Under the pieces are notes generated by a model, which had not been told where the DNA came from, ran no database searches, and saw nothing but the letters and a program-made list of their open reading frames with translations. DNA of 64,000 bases from Pelodera strongyloides (taxonomy: Eukaryota; Nematoda; Chromadorea; Rhabditida; Rhabditidae), in NCBI GenBank assembly GCA_036852015.1, contig JAANDG010000073.1, positions 124,001-188,000 on the forward strand, written 5' to 3'. Position numbers and translations under genes: made by a program. Shown piece after piece: positions 1 to 12,600 of this stretch; position 1 is the stretch's first letter, and the number at the start of each line of letters is the position of its first letter.

Positions 1-421
1 TTTTATTGTTTTTATTGATAATAGCACAAATATCATTCACAATAAAAATTAAATCAATCACAGAACAATACGCCTCGCAGAAGAAGCTTCCGTTATTGGA
101 AGCCAGTTGATCGGAAGCCAAAATCTAAACGCAAAAACTAATATCGTACACAGATCGTGCGGGCCAATGGCAATTAGCCAAGCTACAAACTACACTCGGC
201 AGGTCATTATTTTCCATGGGTGGTATCATTTAATTTGCTCTTGGCTAATTGCCATTAGCCCGCGCCATCTGTGTACGGTATTAGTTTTTGAGTTTAGATT
301 TTGGCTTCCGATCAACTAGCTTCCAATAAAGGAAGCTTCTTCTGCGAGGCGTATTGTTCTGTGATTGATTTAATTTTCATTGTGAATGATATTTGTGCTA
401 TTATCAATAAAAACAATAAAA
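1..421. mobile_element. 421-bp near-perfect palindrome (MITE-like)
   Basis: The first about 180 bases are repeated in inverted orientation at about 238-421, with only scattered mismatches, around an unmatched centre of roughly 55 bp. The ends read TTTTATTGTTTTTATTGAT and its complement. It lies in the last visible intron of the UGT gene. The left end coincides with the window start, so the target-site duplication cannot be read and the element may extend further left. It has no coding capacity and most resembles a fold-back or MITE-type element. Confidence 0.8.
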
Positions 422-689
422 AGAGAGGTGATTTGAGATGAACCTATCCCTTTAAATGGTCAACTAATCAACAACTCAACTCAATTTTTTTTATAACCAT
501 TGCTTCACTACTCACTCCACTCAGACTCTCGCTGCAATAGCCGAGCGTCTACGTTTTTAGCTAGAGTTTTTAGCCTTTCAGCATACCTAGTTTACGTTTA
601 CAACCTAGGTTTCCTCTATACAAAGATAAATTTTCAAACTACACACTACAAATTCTGTAAATAATTATAAACTACAAAGGTTTCCTCAC

Positions 690-1897
690 CCAATAAATCC
701 TGTTGGGGTAGCCAGGGTGCCACGTGAACATTTACGGGAAGGTTTTCAATAGTTGGGCCGTTGTATTGCCATACAAAACGGACATCACTCGACGCTTGGA
801 ATGCACTGATCAGCGTGTCCTGAAAACAATTATATTTATTTCAAATGCAAAATAAGCTTACCGTACCAAAGCCTATGCTTACCGACTACGGTAACTTATC
901 ATGACCTTTAAAGGGACAGACCTTTATCAATTACACCCATTTATTTTACCAACATGTATCCTAATCTGATGGTACGCATGCATACACAGTTCGCGGATCA
1001 GTAGTTTAACAGAGGTTGCTATAGTGCAAAAAATATAAAGAATACTTTGCTGAACATTCTTACCCTGACAAATGCCGGTGCCGTTGCCCAATTTGTCGAA
1101 AATCCTCCAGTTACCAGCATGAATCCTTTGGATTCTGGTTCATCGACGAACACGCCAAGTTGCTGAAAGATACCTGGATCAAGTATTGAAATTGCACAAT
1201 ATTTGGATAATTTTATTCTTTTACATATTGCAAATAATGTTCTAAATTGAAATCCCTCCCATCAACTAATATAACCTAGAGTTTAAAACCTTTTTCTGGA
1301 ACTGGTGAAAATTTAATTGAAACACTTGAAACACAAAATAAGACAAAATAAGAATGTACATCGAAAGAACGAGCAACTTTCTTCGCCGTACCCCTCTAAC
1401 TTCCGATGCGTTGCGGCAGTGTAGACCACCCACAAAGTTCACGCGGGGCATGTACGGGCGGGCAAAGTCGAAGATGGGAGGATGGTTGACAAAGTTGATC
1501 GAGGCATTACGCTCCAGATCAAATGCCGGTTCGATGCCAGGATAGAACTTCTGAAAGGAGTTTGGTTCAGGCGGAAAATAACGGCAACACGTTTACCGAC
1601 TATAAGCTCTTGACGATGCTCTTGTGAATTATTCTTACATTTTCAACCGCAATAAGTTGATGAATAAGAATGTTGATAATGGAGGGGCTAATAGTGAAAA
1701 ATAAACAATAATTAAAACAGTGAAAATAACAAAAGAAACCTGGAAGACTGCATCAATTCGTGGTTGAACAATATGTTGATGGATGTAGAGTTGTTTCAGG
1801 TAGGATGCGAGGTTGTACGAACGTTGAGTGAAGGTGAGCTCGTCGGTGAGCCTGGAAGGAAAGTTTAACTATTTTCCAAGAGGTTTAGACACACACC

Positions 1898-1955
<58 letters not shown>

Positions 1956-3604
1956 TAGATAGAAGAGAGAGAAATACCTACTTGGTTCCTGCAACGGGCA
2001 GGTAAGAAGGTGGTGACGGCGACTGATTCGCCCACGCTGATTCAGTCCTTAGTCCAGTTAAACTCCAGTAGATAAAGACTGCCTTCTTGAGTCCGGCCAC
2101 CAATAGACCACACGGATTGTAGAGGTCATCGACGATTACTGTATCAAATCTGAAATATACTTTGCCTTTCCGTCCTCAATCCAGTGAGTGATTTTACAGT
2201 ATATACCTTGTAACTCTTCATACACGTTTTCAAATACCTAAGGTAACTCGCTGCTCATTTTTAGGCGTTTCTCTTGGAGTTTATGATGCTTGCCCGACTC
2301 TACCTTTAGAATAGACGCGCCATGCACCTTGACAGCGATGCACCGAATTGGGAACAATGCATGATTAGGTCAGCAATCACGTAAACTGTTCCTTTTAAAT
2401 GAGTGAAACTTTAGTCAAATTTTCTCAATTTCAAACTAACCTAGTCGACACCAATTCATCAAAAGCCTTCTTTTGTGTGGACAAAACTCGATCGCAGAGT
2501 CTGGTTCCTGCCAGCCATGCAGTTGTTCGTTGATTCTCATCCTCGTATTCATTATCCCTATACGTAATTACAATTAACTGAAGTAATCAGGGAACAAATT
2601 ATCGTGTGCTTGTCTAATACTCCTATCCCGAGACTTCCTTCATATGTTAGACACAAAGATTTGAAAGACAGTTGGACTTTACAAATGAAACTTGCTATAA
2701 ATACTGATACTGCTGTACTTTTCTAAAATCACAAAGCAGGCGTGTAACGATTGTTGGTACAGGTCAGTAGAAAAGAAAAGGATTCGAAATGTTTATCGAA
2801 CTCACCAAACTTTCGTGTAGACCGAATGATTTCTGTGCTCAAAGATATGGGAAAATTGCTGGTTTTCGAATGACGTCTTCCAGAAAAGACGCTCCACGGC
2901 TTGAGGTAGTTTTACGGACGACTTAAAAGGGTATATGCTTAGGCGAGGTATAAAAATACTTTGTTTTTACCAAACTGCATAACGGCTCAAAATGTACATA
3001 TGACACCATAAATATACACCAAAGAACGACTACTCTATGCTATTATGACACCATAAATATACACCAAAGAACGACTACTCTATGCTATTATGACACCATA
3101 AATATACACCAAAGAACGACTACTCTATGCTATTATGACACCATAAATATACACCAAAGAACGACTACTCTATGCTATTATGACACCATAAATATACACC
3201 AAAGAACGACTACTCTATGCTATTATGACACCATAAATATACACCAAAGAACGACTACTCTATGCTATTTCCATCGCACAAAATTACATGTTTTTTTCTG
3301 ACAATGGGCAATGACAACATAAGCTGATAGAGAAAGTCTGGTAACTTCTATATCTTGAACACACTAACCCAAGTTGTGGCTATCATGGGCGGAAAACTCG
3401 TCAACAAAAATGAAATTTCGTAATACCAACCTCTTTAGGTCCATATTCCAACCACGTAACCTGATGATCCCTTTTTACAAGTTCTCTAGCCAGAAAACTC
3501 ATCGTATAAGGGTGTACAGGATATAGTGTAGAGGGTAGGAATAATACTTTAGCTGACTCCGATAAAACCAATAACGTGCTAAGAATGCATAATAACCGCC
3601 GCAT
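690..3604 (-). CDS. UDP-glycosyltransferase (UGT), 5' eight exons, C-terminus outside window
   Basis: Predicted ER enzyme that would transfer a sugar from a UDP-sugar to small lipophilic acceptors. Exons on the minus strand: 3431-3604, 2806-2921, 2441-2557, 1982-2149, 1740-1851, 1392-1550, 1064-1162 and 690-819; all phases agree (358 codons visible, against about 520 in the family). The start ATG opens a signal peptide ([18 protein letters not shown]) followed by [15 protein letters not shown]. Later exons hold the UGT landmarks [36 protein letters not shown] and [10 protein letters not shown]. The last is the start of the donor-site signature; the following HxxxxxFITHGG part, the rest of the donor site and the C-terminal membrane anchor would lie left of base 1. 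Intron 1 carries a 45-bp minisatellite, intron 4 an (AG)n tract, and the last visible intron a palindrome. The family call is firm; the subfamily is not determined. Confidence 0.9.
1899..1965. repeat. (AG)n microsatellite in UGT intron
   Basis: An almost pure GA/AG tract with a few AAAG and GATA interruptions, lying between two UGT exons. It is typical of the many CT/AG tracts in this window. Confidence 0.9.
3001..3270. repeat. 45-bp minisatellite, six near-identical copies
   Basis: A 45-bp unit beginning TGACACCATAAATATACACC starts at 3001, 3046, 3091, 3136, 3181 and 3226. I see no differences between units. It lies in intron 1 of the UGT gene. There are no spacers between units, so it is a simple tandem array and not a CRISPR. 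Confidence 0.95.
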
Positions 3605-5983
3605 TTTGGCCTGAAAGCAAAATATTTAATAGAATAACGTACATTTCATTAGTTGGCGTCGTATTTATGAAATGGTCAGACACACAACACCACATAATAT
3701 AGAATCAATTATAGCTGAAATATAGCCTAACAATGAGTGCAAGAGAAAAATTCCGCCATATTCAATATCATTTCATTTGTTACAAACTTGTTCAGATTCA
3801 GACATAAGGCAATGTACATGTAAGAAAAACTTCGGTTGTTTGCGAATAAATGCACAAATCAACAAATCAACAATTTTCATCCAATAAAAATGCTTTCTGA
3901 ATGTAAATGTTCTGTACTTTGTGTTATTATCACCTTATCACTCAGAGAAGATCAAATTTTCGCTGATAGATATCGGCCAGTGTTTTAGTACCCCTCTGTA
4001 CCCTAATTTATTGATCCTAAGCTGATCAAATAATAATAAAACCAATAAAATAAAACGCATAAAACTGTGTATAGTATAGAGAAGAGTAATATTATAATCT
4101 GTACATGTGTAACTTAATTCATAGGTAATTATCGTCTGATGGTCTGATCACCCAGCGAATTTTACAAAAATTTGGACAAAATCCCAAAAATCGATTGTTA
4201 GACTAGTTTCTAACGCTAATCACCTTTCGGATCACTAGGTCTTATGCAATAGCAATGACGGTATTTTACAGGCAAAAACAGTATCGGCGGCTTAGACTTG
4301 ATAAGGAATGCACCTACATGGGGCACTGGGTTCCCAATTAATTATTTGTATTAATTATTGGTAATAAATTGTAATATAGGAAACATAATTATTTAAATAA
4401 AGGGCGAAAACAAAACCACAAAAGAAGGTTCAGATCAATACTTGCAGGAGAAGAACTCCATACTCAAGGACGTTTTCATATAAAAGAGAGTGCGCGCGAG
4501 AAAATTGTCTCATACTCATAGATCTAGTGCGCTGTCTCGGGTCAGGTTTAGGTCAGTGTTACAGCACCCCCTAATGACAGACTAAATGAAACCTGATAAT
4601 GTCTATTACGCTAATTTAGACTTAGAGGTGGAACGCAAGGTCGCCTATGAGTTTTGGCACTGTAATTTGAATTTTTAAATAACAAAAAAGTTTAGTAAAT
4701 ACCGTATGCTCTAAAGTAAAATTAAATTAAATAATCCAAAAAGTTCAAAAAAACGGAATTCTTGAATAGAATTCTGTATTTTTCAATTAACATAAATTGG
4801 CACATAACATTATTATTATTATCGAATTTCTAAAGAAATTATACAATTTTTGTATTCAGAGTCCGTTTTTGCTTGAATACATTATTAGTGCAACAGTACA
4901 AAATATTCGATTCTCAATTGAACATCATGTGAATAGAATGTACCAATTGAAAAATATTCAAATGCTAAAATATGTTTTCTAACTAACCAGCGCTTTGTAT
5001 TATTTCGAAAATAAGGCTAAAAAAACGGTATACTAAACTGTATAAGGAAGAAAATGTTTCTGTTTTAGAGCCTTCCGCAATGATCAGCGTCTCATTTGTA
5101 TTATGTAGTCTTGAAGTGGACCAGCCTTGCACGCGGCTGTGGACAACAGTTGTACAATGCTAACTTTTGACTGCGCGCCGCGGAAGTGTGGCGAGTGCGC
5201 GGCGAAGGTTTTAGAGGGTCGCCACAGTCGAATGGCGAACCCTCTTCCGCGCGCTGCTTTCGCCAGGTCATCGCCCAGCTTTCGCCGCGGTTTCGCCCAG
5301 TCTTCGCCAGAATAGAAAAATCGGCCGTGAAATGTCCGTACTACCCATTCAAAATAAAATAAAGGAAACAAATAATACTAACACAATAAAAACTCCAAAT
5401 ACAGACAAAATAACCAATCTTTACTTCAATACACAAGCAAAACAACACAGTACACGGGAAAACGCGAGAAATGACAAACTAACTCAACTAACGAAACGAA
5501 ATGAAATAAGAAACCTAACGAAATGACAAACTAGCTTAATGAAAAAAAACTTAAAGTAATTTATGATTTATCACTAGTTACAGGAATGCTAATGCTAGGA
5601 AATGACCCCGCTACTTATAGGAATACTAACGCTAGTAACGGAAATAATCTCTACGTAATAATAACACTAACAGTATAAAAAGTATTAACAAACTTAAACA
5701 GTAGGTATAAGAATAAATCCACTCTATTTTCCTTCCGTTCAATAAAATAAATTCATAACCGAGGAACTAGAAATATAGATGTAGGTTGCAGGAGATGCCC
5801 CTAAGGATACGGATGCAAAATGTTAATTTGCTAAGCTACACACGATATACATACAACACATTCAGCGGACCCCGGTCTATGCTTTTGGTTCTAGAAACGT
5901 TCTAGATGCTTTTCGTTCTATACGAGATGCCTGAGGGTAACAAAATAACATAATTTTGGGGAGGATTTGTCCTTACTGAATGA
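3605..5983. other. Intergenic stretch, no supportable gene
   Basis: AT-rich DNA upstream of the UGT start. The only distinct segment is a GC-rich patch at about 5160-5320 with repeated TTCGCC/GGCGAA words (TTTCGCCCAGTCTTCGCCAG). The same words recur at 11.55-11.72, 12.38-12.54 and 15.6-15.77 kb. Open frames in that patch occur on both strands and look incidental. Confidence 0.6.
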
Positions 5984-6510
5984 TTATTGATCGTCAATGA
6001 AGGAACAGCGTTCGCACATTGTCCAATATTCAGAATAGTCGTCCTTTTGTTTGGGCCAGAACAGTTTCCATGTGGGCATAACATCCGATACACCTCCTAA
6101 AAAAACCGATTCAAATATACACTCTGCATTCTAAAAGACTCTAACATACGGAAGTTTATTATTAATCCCCCTACATAACTAGTATTAAGATTGAGTAAAG
6201 GATAGCCAAATCTCAAAAAAGCACCCTACACGATAAACAAAAACAAATGAAAGCTGCAATTTATGCATGTCATGTGTTTCAGTTACATAGCGTTGTAGTA
6301 GAAGCACGTATCGCATAATAAATAATAACAAAAAGTAAGTAAGACCCAGTGTTCACCTGCAGGTCTTCTGTGTGAACAGCTGAAGTTCTCAATGCGTCCT
6401 AGACTAGACTGGGCCTAAAAAATTAAGATATAATAAACTGAACGGAACTCCATTACCACGAATGAGATGGCGCAACGTCTCCGGTAATCATAAAGCTCCC
6501 ACTTCCTTCC
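5984..6510 (-). CDS. 3' end of an unidentified gene (three exons)
   Basis: Not recognised. Minus-strand exons of about 6457-6510, 6357-6414 and 5984-6096 join in phase. The first intron is exactly 42 bp (GTAATG..TTTTTTAG), a typical nematode length. The joined frame reads WELYDYRRRCAISFV, then AQSSLGRIENFSCSHRRPAG, then GVSDVMPTWKLFWPKQ.., ending ERCSFIDDQ and a TAA at 5984-5986. The mix of Trp, Cys and charged residues and the phase agreement over three exons favour real coding. The 5' acceptor of the first exon (ttaag) is weak. No start codon or upstream exon could be supported; they may lie to the right, beyond the transposon at 7.2-8.2 kb. A second frame is open through the last exon but does not fit the splice phases. 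Confidence 0.45.
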
Positions 6511-6514
6511 ACCA

Positions 6515-7216
6515 TGATTACTTAATAACACTTAGTCAGACTTAGCCTGTTTAGCTACTGGCATACTAGCAACCGGTTCGAAGGAGATTCGGGTATAACA
6601 AATTATAACACGAAACACAAAACTCTACACCTACTGAAGGTCGACTGAAATAAAAGATAAATCTAGGCTCATATGACATGAGTGAAACCTTACCTTATTG
6701 TAAGAGGGGTTTACCAATAAAGTCAATCTTCTTCTTCAACATCATGAGCATGTCATATATTGTAGGTATATTGTCTGATCGCGATGAGTTCTAAATGTAA
6801 TGTAGATGAATAGAAACCAAATTTATACTCGACTCGAGGGCGGCATGAACCATAAAATAATATGAAAGATCGACACGACATACGGCAATATTAGCTTGAA
6901 TAGTACCAAAAAACATACCATAGTCAGAAGATGTAATCAGTCGACCATCTATACAATATGTGCTACGAGGTTGAACTGAAATAAAGCCAATCAGTGAACC
7001 ATTTAATGCAAGTTGCGGGGCAAAAAAATATAAAAGGACCGAAACCGAAGTCGTAAATAAATAAGGAAGACAAACCTTAAAATCGTACCCTTGTAGTCAA
7101 ACAGCAATACGGCAGCATCACACACAGCTAAAACATTAAAAGTTACTGGTTTTACTGGTTTACTAATATAAAAACTTTTAAAGTAAAATAAACTACATAC
7201 AAATGAAAAGCAAAGA
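6515..7216. other. No gene supportable
   Basis: AT-rich stretch between the partial gene and the 1-kb transposon. It may hold upstream exons of that gene, but I found no segment with consistent splice sites and phase. Confidence 0.5.
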
Positions 7217-7225
7217 GAATAAAAG

Positions 7226-8229
7226 AGGCCGCACCGCATTGGAAATTCTTTCCGGGCCGCGACAGTAATTTTTGATTGCGCGCTCAGGGACCTACCGTAC
7301 TTTCGGCGGGAATTTAAAATTTATGTCTACAAACTAAAATGTATCATTTCTTTGCAACTTATAGTATAAAATAATCTTTCTCCTTGAATTTAACACTTTA
7401 TACTTTTATTTGAACAATAAACGGATTCACGTTATGTTCTACGTTATTTGGTATATACCTTGGGCTCAGATAATTAGATTATTCGTGAATATTTTAAGAA
7501 CAGAAAACGTTATGTGAAAATTGCAGCTCTTTGTTAAATTGCAAAGTTAAATTGCAATTTCGAATTTAGATTGTTCGCTTACTTTTATAGCCGTTCCTAA
7601 TATTTTTTAAATGGTGGAATAATAACTCCAATGTTTTCATTGTAAAGACTTTTTTTGTGTCTGTTTTAGCAGTGAAACGTCAATAAATAGTATCGTTAAA
7701 GGTACAATTGTGAAATATTTATCTCCCCTCACGGGGGCACGAGTCACGACCACGTTCCGAAGCCGCAATATGAAGTTCCGCCACCTGAAACAGGATCCTA
7801 TGTCCACCTGAAAGTTGTATTACTAAAGCAAAGATTTTTTATTAGAACAGCTTGTTCACTAGGAGAACTGATGATCAATGGTGTGTTATACATAAAATTC
7901 AATGACTCGCGTTGTGCCTGTCAATGTCTAAACTCCTTACTCACTCTAAGGCGAATTTTAGGCGACTTATTCTTGTGGATAACATATCTCCATACTTCTT
8001 GCCACAATTTAGAAATGAGTGGAAGAAAGCTTTGTCACATTTGTGATGCCGATATGGCACAAAAACACAGTATTCGTGACCATCTTTTTTGAACACAGCG
8101 CCTTTCAAAAGACGGAATAAAATTTTATACATAAATTTTAAATTCCCGCCGAAAGTACGGTAGGTCCCTGAGCGCGCAATCAAAAATTACTGTCGCGGCC
8201 CGGAAAGAATTTCCAATGCGGTGCGGCCT
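7226..8229. mobile_element. 1,004-bp non-autonomous TIR transposon with 9-bp target duplication
   Basis: The element begins AGGCCGCACCGC and ends with the exact complement, GCGGTGCGGCCT. The two terminal inverted repeats match over about 100 bp with no mismatch that I can see. It is flanked on both sides by GAATAAAAG (7217-7225 and 8230-8238), a perfect 9-bp direct repeat. Long TIRs with a 9-bp target duplication are the usual signature of Mutator-like elements. The interior has no transposase-like frame. The perfect ends suggest recent mobility. Confidence 0.9.
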
Positions 8230-8427
8230 GAATAAAAGCAGCAATCCACAGTTGGTAGAGAGTGCAGAGTATGCAGCGTGCGAGAGCGTGCAGCGTGCTA
8301 GACACTACAAAAATGTACGAAATGACGAATTAAACGGTCATTTTCACGCAAAAAATATTTTTTGCTTTTTACCCAAAATTAAAATATTTATGTAAAATGT
8401 GTGATTTATTATATTGTAAATAAAATT

Positions 8428-9000
8428 GCCTAGCGACCTCCGCGCATATTTTAGGAGTATTTTACTATAATAAACCTTTTCATGAAAACTTCTAGTTTTC
8501 GAAAATTTACGCCCGGCGTAGAATTAGCGGAAACCGCTCAAAAATATAAAAATTCATATAAAATTTGTGGGTCAATATATCCGCGCAGAAACTGCCAAGC
8601 GACCTCCGGGTCGTTTTTAGGAGTATTTTACTCAAATAAACCATACCTCGAAACCTTCTAGTTTTCGAAAATTTACGCCCGGCGCTGTTTTAGTGAAAGT
8701 GACTCAAACATATAAAATTTTATATAAATTTTGTGGGTCAATATTTCCATCCGGAATCTGCCTAGCGACCTCCGCGCCTATTTTAGGAGTATTTTACTCT
8801 AGTAAACCTTTTCACGAAACCTTCTAGTTTTCGAGAATTTTTGCCCGAAGCAGAATTAGAGGAAACCGCTCAAAAATCTAAAAACTCATATAAAACTCGT
8901 AGGTCAATATACCCGCCCAGAAACTGCCAAGCGACCTCCGGGACACTCTTATGAGTCTTTTGCTCAAATAAATCATATTATGAAACATGCTAGTTATCGT
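8428..9000. repeat. About 165-bp tandem repeat with alternating monomers
   Basis: Four diverged monomers start near 8428, 8594, 8760 and 8925, each around the words AGCGACCTCCG, TTAGGAGTATTTTACT and CTTCTAGTTTTCG. Monomers 1 and 3 share CCTAGCGACCTCCGCGC; monomers 2 and 4 share CCAAGCGACCTCCGGG. The array is therefore two copies of an about 331-bp dimer, a small higher-order repeat. Confidence 0.8.
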
Positions 9001-9560
9001 GGATTTTTGCCCTTCGTGAAAAAATAGGTTCATGTTATTTGCGAAAATAAGCGAAAATGACACGTCAAACGTTTTTTACTGGATACACTATCTATTAGGT
9101 CCCATAGCGGAATCCGTTCATTCCATTGAATATTTTCTGACAACAAGTAGCATGTAAGTAAGCACTTCTGGATTGCCACCTATTGTGAAAAACATACGCA
9201 TCTTAAACGTAAGACCGCCGTCGCATAGGATGCCTCTAGCGGCCTCCGCAAAAATGTTTAGAGGTTCTTAGAAAGACTTAGAAATTACAGGAAACGTATT
9301 ATTCACAGTAACATCTTTATAAACGATTTTCTGTAAAATGCGCCGCGGTTTCTATCAATTCATTCTATAAGTAAGGGAATACCCAAAAATTCCGCTTTCC
9401 TTCCAAAAACAACACAATTACTTCAAATAAACCCAGTGCCAGTGGATTCAGCGTGAAAATAGAGTATTGTAAAGAACCATAGCAAGTTTAGTAATAGGGG
9501 GGGGGGGTGTTCACGAAGACACAAGCTTCAACGAAACTCAAGAGTTGCGCGCGGCAACAG
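9001..9560. other. No gene; ten-base G run
   Basis: Unremarkable AT-rich sequence. It holds a homopolymeric G run at about 9498-9507. Confidence 0.5.
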
Positions 9561-10010
9561 TTTGAAGAATTTGATGCGCGCCGCGTTTTTCAACGACACC
9601 GGTTGCCGTTTTGTTGCGGGAAACACCCCCAAAACGTTGCCGAAATGGTGCGGAAATGTTGCGGGAAAAGTAGCAACTGCAAAAAGAAAGCAGCGTTTGG
9701 ATTCGAACCTACACTCTTGTTAGCTTACTTTCTCTAACAGCGCTATAGGCCACTCGACCACACAACACATGTGAGACCTGTGCTTGCGGAAAGATATAGG
9801 TACATCAGCTGCAGTTACGGCAGATCCTCCGAGCTCTTTCAGAAACGTTGCCGAAACGGTCAACTTGCGCGCCGAACCGAGAAAAGTGTTTCCAGCAAAG
9901 GATCGGCGCGCATTTTGCGCAACATTTCTATTCGGCGCGCATTTTGTTTCCCATTACTTTGCGGCGCGCATTTTGTTTCCCGAAATGTTGCGGCGCGCAA
10001 CTCATCGGCT
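9561..10010. repeat. GC-rich repeat patch with GGCGCGCATTTTG words
   Basis: The word CGGCGCGCATTTTG recurs at short spacing (9903, 9935 and 9960), together with GTTGCCGAAA and GTTGCGGG words. Open frames appear in several frames on both strands, as expected for a short-period GC-rich repeat and not for a gene. Confidence 0.55.
9690..9770 (-). repeat. tRNA-derived SINE head (Ser/Leu-like)
   Basis: On the minus strand an A-box-like GTGGTCGAGTGGCC is followed about 50 bp later by a B box GTAGGTTCGAATCC. The arms do not fold into a full cloverleaf, so this is a SINE or tRNA pseudogene rather than a working tRNA. Confidence 0.55.
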
Positions 10011-11540
10011 CTCAGTGTTCTGGAAAATCCCTGCACCTGCCAGCCATGTTTTTCTAAGCTCATGAGCTGCCTGAAGTTGAGTGACGCATTATTCTTCCGG
10101 GCTGCTAAAGAACAGGCGTCAGTAAACGCAGTCAACAACTTGCTGGTTGTCGACAGAGTTTATCTTCGCACCCAAAAAGTTGGATTTTAATGTTCAATAC
10201 ATTTGTGGTTCATTCGAAGTTTTATGATAGTTTGAACCGCAAAACCCTTTACCTTTGTTGTCTATGTTCTTGTTTCTGTCTACGGTATCTAGTTACTGAT
10301 CTTCATTTCCAAACTAATCACCTTTTGCATATTATGTTAAACTATTTCGTCATATTTGGGGAAGCTGGGAGTTTTAGCACTGAAAAATTTGGGGAAATTT
10401 TTTTTAAATGTGGGCCCTCAGCCTTTGAAGGGTCGGACTCGCGAGAAAGATACTTTTCTAACTTTTCTATTTTACTCCGGTTCTCCGTACGAGTTTACAC
10501 TTGACAACGTACACATGACAAAGTATTTACAGAATATATTAATTATACGGGACGGAAATTAGAATGGCCGGACTCTCTGGAACCATATGCTTGAATTTCC
10601 AAGCAGGTACATGAAAGCTGTGCCAATAAACAACAAATTGTGAGCACAACTATGTACAACGTAGAAATAGGAGCCTTTTATGAAACGCGACTTTTTTATT
10701 TAATGTACGGGTTTTCAGATCGTCGGGCTGTTCTAATTGACTTTTACGAATATAAATTACTATGAAAATCCACTGTCATGTGGAGAACCGGGATGATGTA
10801 AAAAAAAAGTAACAAAACAATAATTTTCTTGTGAGTGTTCCCTTTGAAAAGACTATCGTGACTGAACAAGCAAGTTTTCTAAGTAAAACACAAGTTATTT
10901 GATAATTCATATCGTATTCACAATAACACAACAATTATGAATAATAACAAGCCTAATAATGGTCTGTTATATTCATTTAATTAATTTATTACTGTGCAAT
11001 ATAATGAATTTTTGAAACGTGTCAATATAAAATGCAGATAGGTACCGTAGTTTGATGGGTGAAATGTCGTAAAATCGTGTGAAAACAAAGCCGCGACCAA
11101 CGCGCGGATTTTGGCTCCACCTTTTTCATGTCACCACCTACCAACTGTGAATCGAATCTGCGCGCCGCTGCAAAAATACTTTTGCACAAAAAAGCAAGGT
11201 GCATGCGAAATTGATAAGCTAGACTACGGTAGGAGCGCTGTCGTATAAACAATTGTGAAAACGTGCAAACTATAACACGTAAATGCTAATGATGGTGCTA
11301 ATAAAATTATTCTTGTAAATAAAGAATAAAAAGAAATACGTTCAGTCATTCGACACACCATTTCTCACTACATTGATAGATGACGGGAATACGTTTTAAT
11401 TAACACACACACGATAACAAAATACACGATAAAACACACGATAAAATACAAATATGACAAAATACGGAGGAGACGGTGCAAGATTTTGCACGAGTCCCGG
11501 TTCGCTGCGTACTTACCTGAATAACAATTATATTCCCGTG
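10011..11540. other. No gene supportable
   Basis: Mostly AT-rich, with several short frames but none with consistent splice sites or recognisable motifs. Confidence 0.5.
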
Positions 11541-12600
11541 CAGTCCCTGGCGACAATCTGGCGAAGATAGGGCGAAAACGCCGCGACCCGTTTTCTCATA
11601 ATCAGGCAGCTTTTCGGTCGATTTTCCCCTTTTCGCCCAGTCTTCGCCCGGCTCTCGCCAGGATCTCGCGGCGCGGCACTTCCGCGCCAGGGTTTCGCCG
11701 CGCGCGACCCAAGTTTCATCAGTGTAGTTTGTGTTAACAAGCGTGCTAAGAATGACACTCGCGACGGCTCTTTGAGATAATTGTTGAGTTCACAATGCAA
11801 ACCCACCCTGTATTGAACTGTGCACCTCCATAGCGTCGCGGCATCCCCTCTGACCGCGGGGTGTGAGCGACAGGTGCGCGAAATTGTATTCAATTCAATT
11901 TGGCGCTTCTGCGGCGCACCTTTTGTACCAGAAACTCTTCTTGAGCGCGGTGTTTTGTCGTAGTACCAAGTGTTGCTACGATAACAACGTGTTTCCAAAT
12001 TAGGTGTCATCTGCGGTGCCTTACACTTGCTGCTTTACTGGGCTAGCGACAACACGTATTTATCCACTGAATTTAACCTATAGGCTGTAGCTGTATCATA
12101 CGCCGAATCGCACTTTTAACAAAATTCTCCATAAATGGGTTGAACACCCCCCACCCAGAGTACCTCGGGCATGAAAGCGTGTGGTTTATGCACACAAGTT
12201 ACCGTAATTGTCTCAAAGTCAGCTGTCAAATCTCCTTGTGTGAAAATCCACAATTCACTGAGCGCCAAATACACAGAACAGTCGCAGGTATCTACCCGGC
12301 TTATCGTGGCCCCCTCCCCTTCATGTTAAATCTTTATTGATTGAAGGGGGAGGGTGCACGGATAATTTCATGAGGAACCGCCGCAGTAACATAAATACTG
12401 GCGAAGCGCGGGTGCTGAGCGGCGAAACACTGGCGTGAAAGTTTCGGGCGGCGACATGTAGGAGCGACGGAAGTACAAAGCTGCGGAGTTGATGCAGAAG
12501 CAGATCAACGAGCCCCATCTTCGCCAGATTCCGCGCTCCATCAGGGGTTACAGGATGCCCAGCAGTTGACGTACTTCGCCGCAGGTTCCGGTAGCCCTAA
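11541..12600. repeat. GC-rich dispersed repeat with CGCCAG/TTCGCC words
   Basis: Segments at about 11550-11720 and 12380-12545 are built from words such as GGCGAAGATAGGGCGAAAA and CGCCCAGTCTTCGCCCGG, shared with 5.16-5.32 kb and the start of both duplication copies. A minus-strand frame from an acceptor near 12597 is open to a stop at about 12321. Because the segment is repeat-derived and no other exon joins it, I do not call a gene. Confidence 0.5.

Noticed and set aside
3001..3270. Regular 45-bp repeats as a possible CRISPR-like array
   Set aside because: Units are contiguous and identical with no spacers, in a eukaryotic intron; a plain minisatellite.
9771..10190. Frames of up to 139 codons on both strands
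   Set aside because: Produced by the GGCGCGCATTTTG repeat patch.
11528..12010. 160-codon minus-strand frame
   Set aside because: Runs through the GGCGAA/TTCGCC repeat, with no recognisable motif or joining exon.
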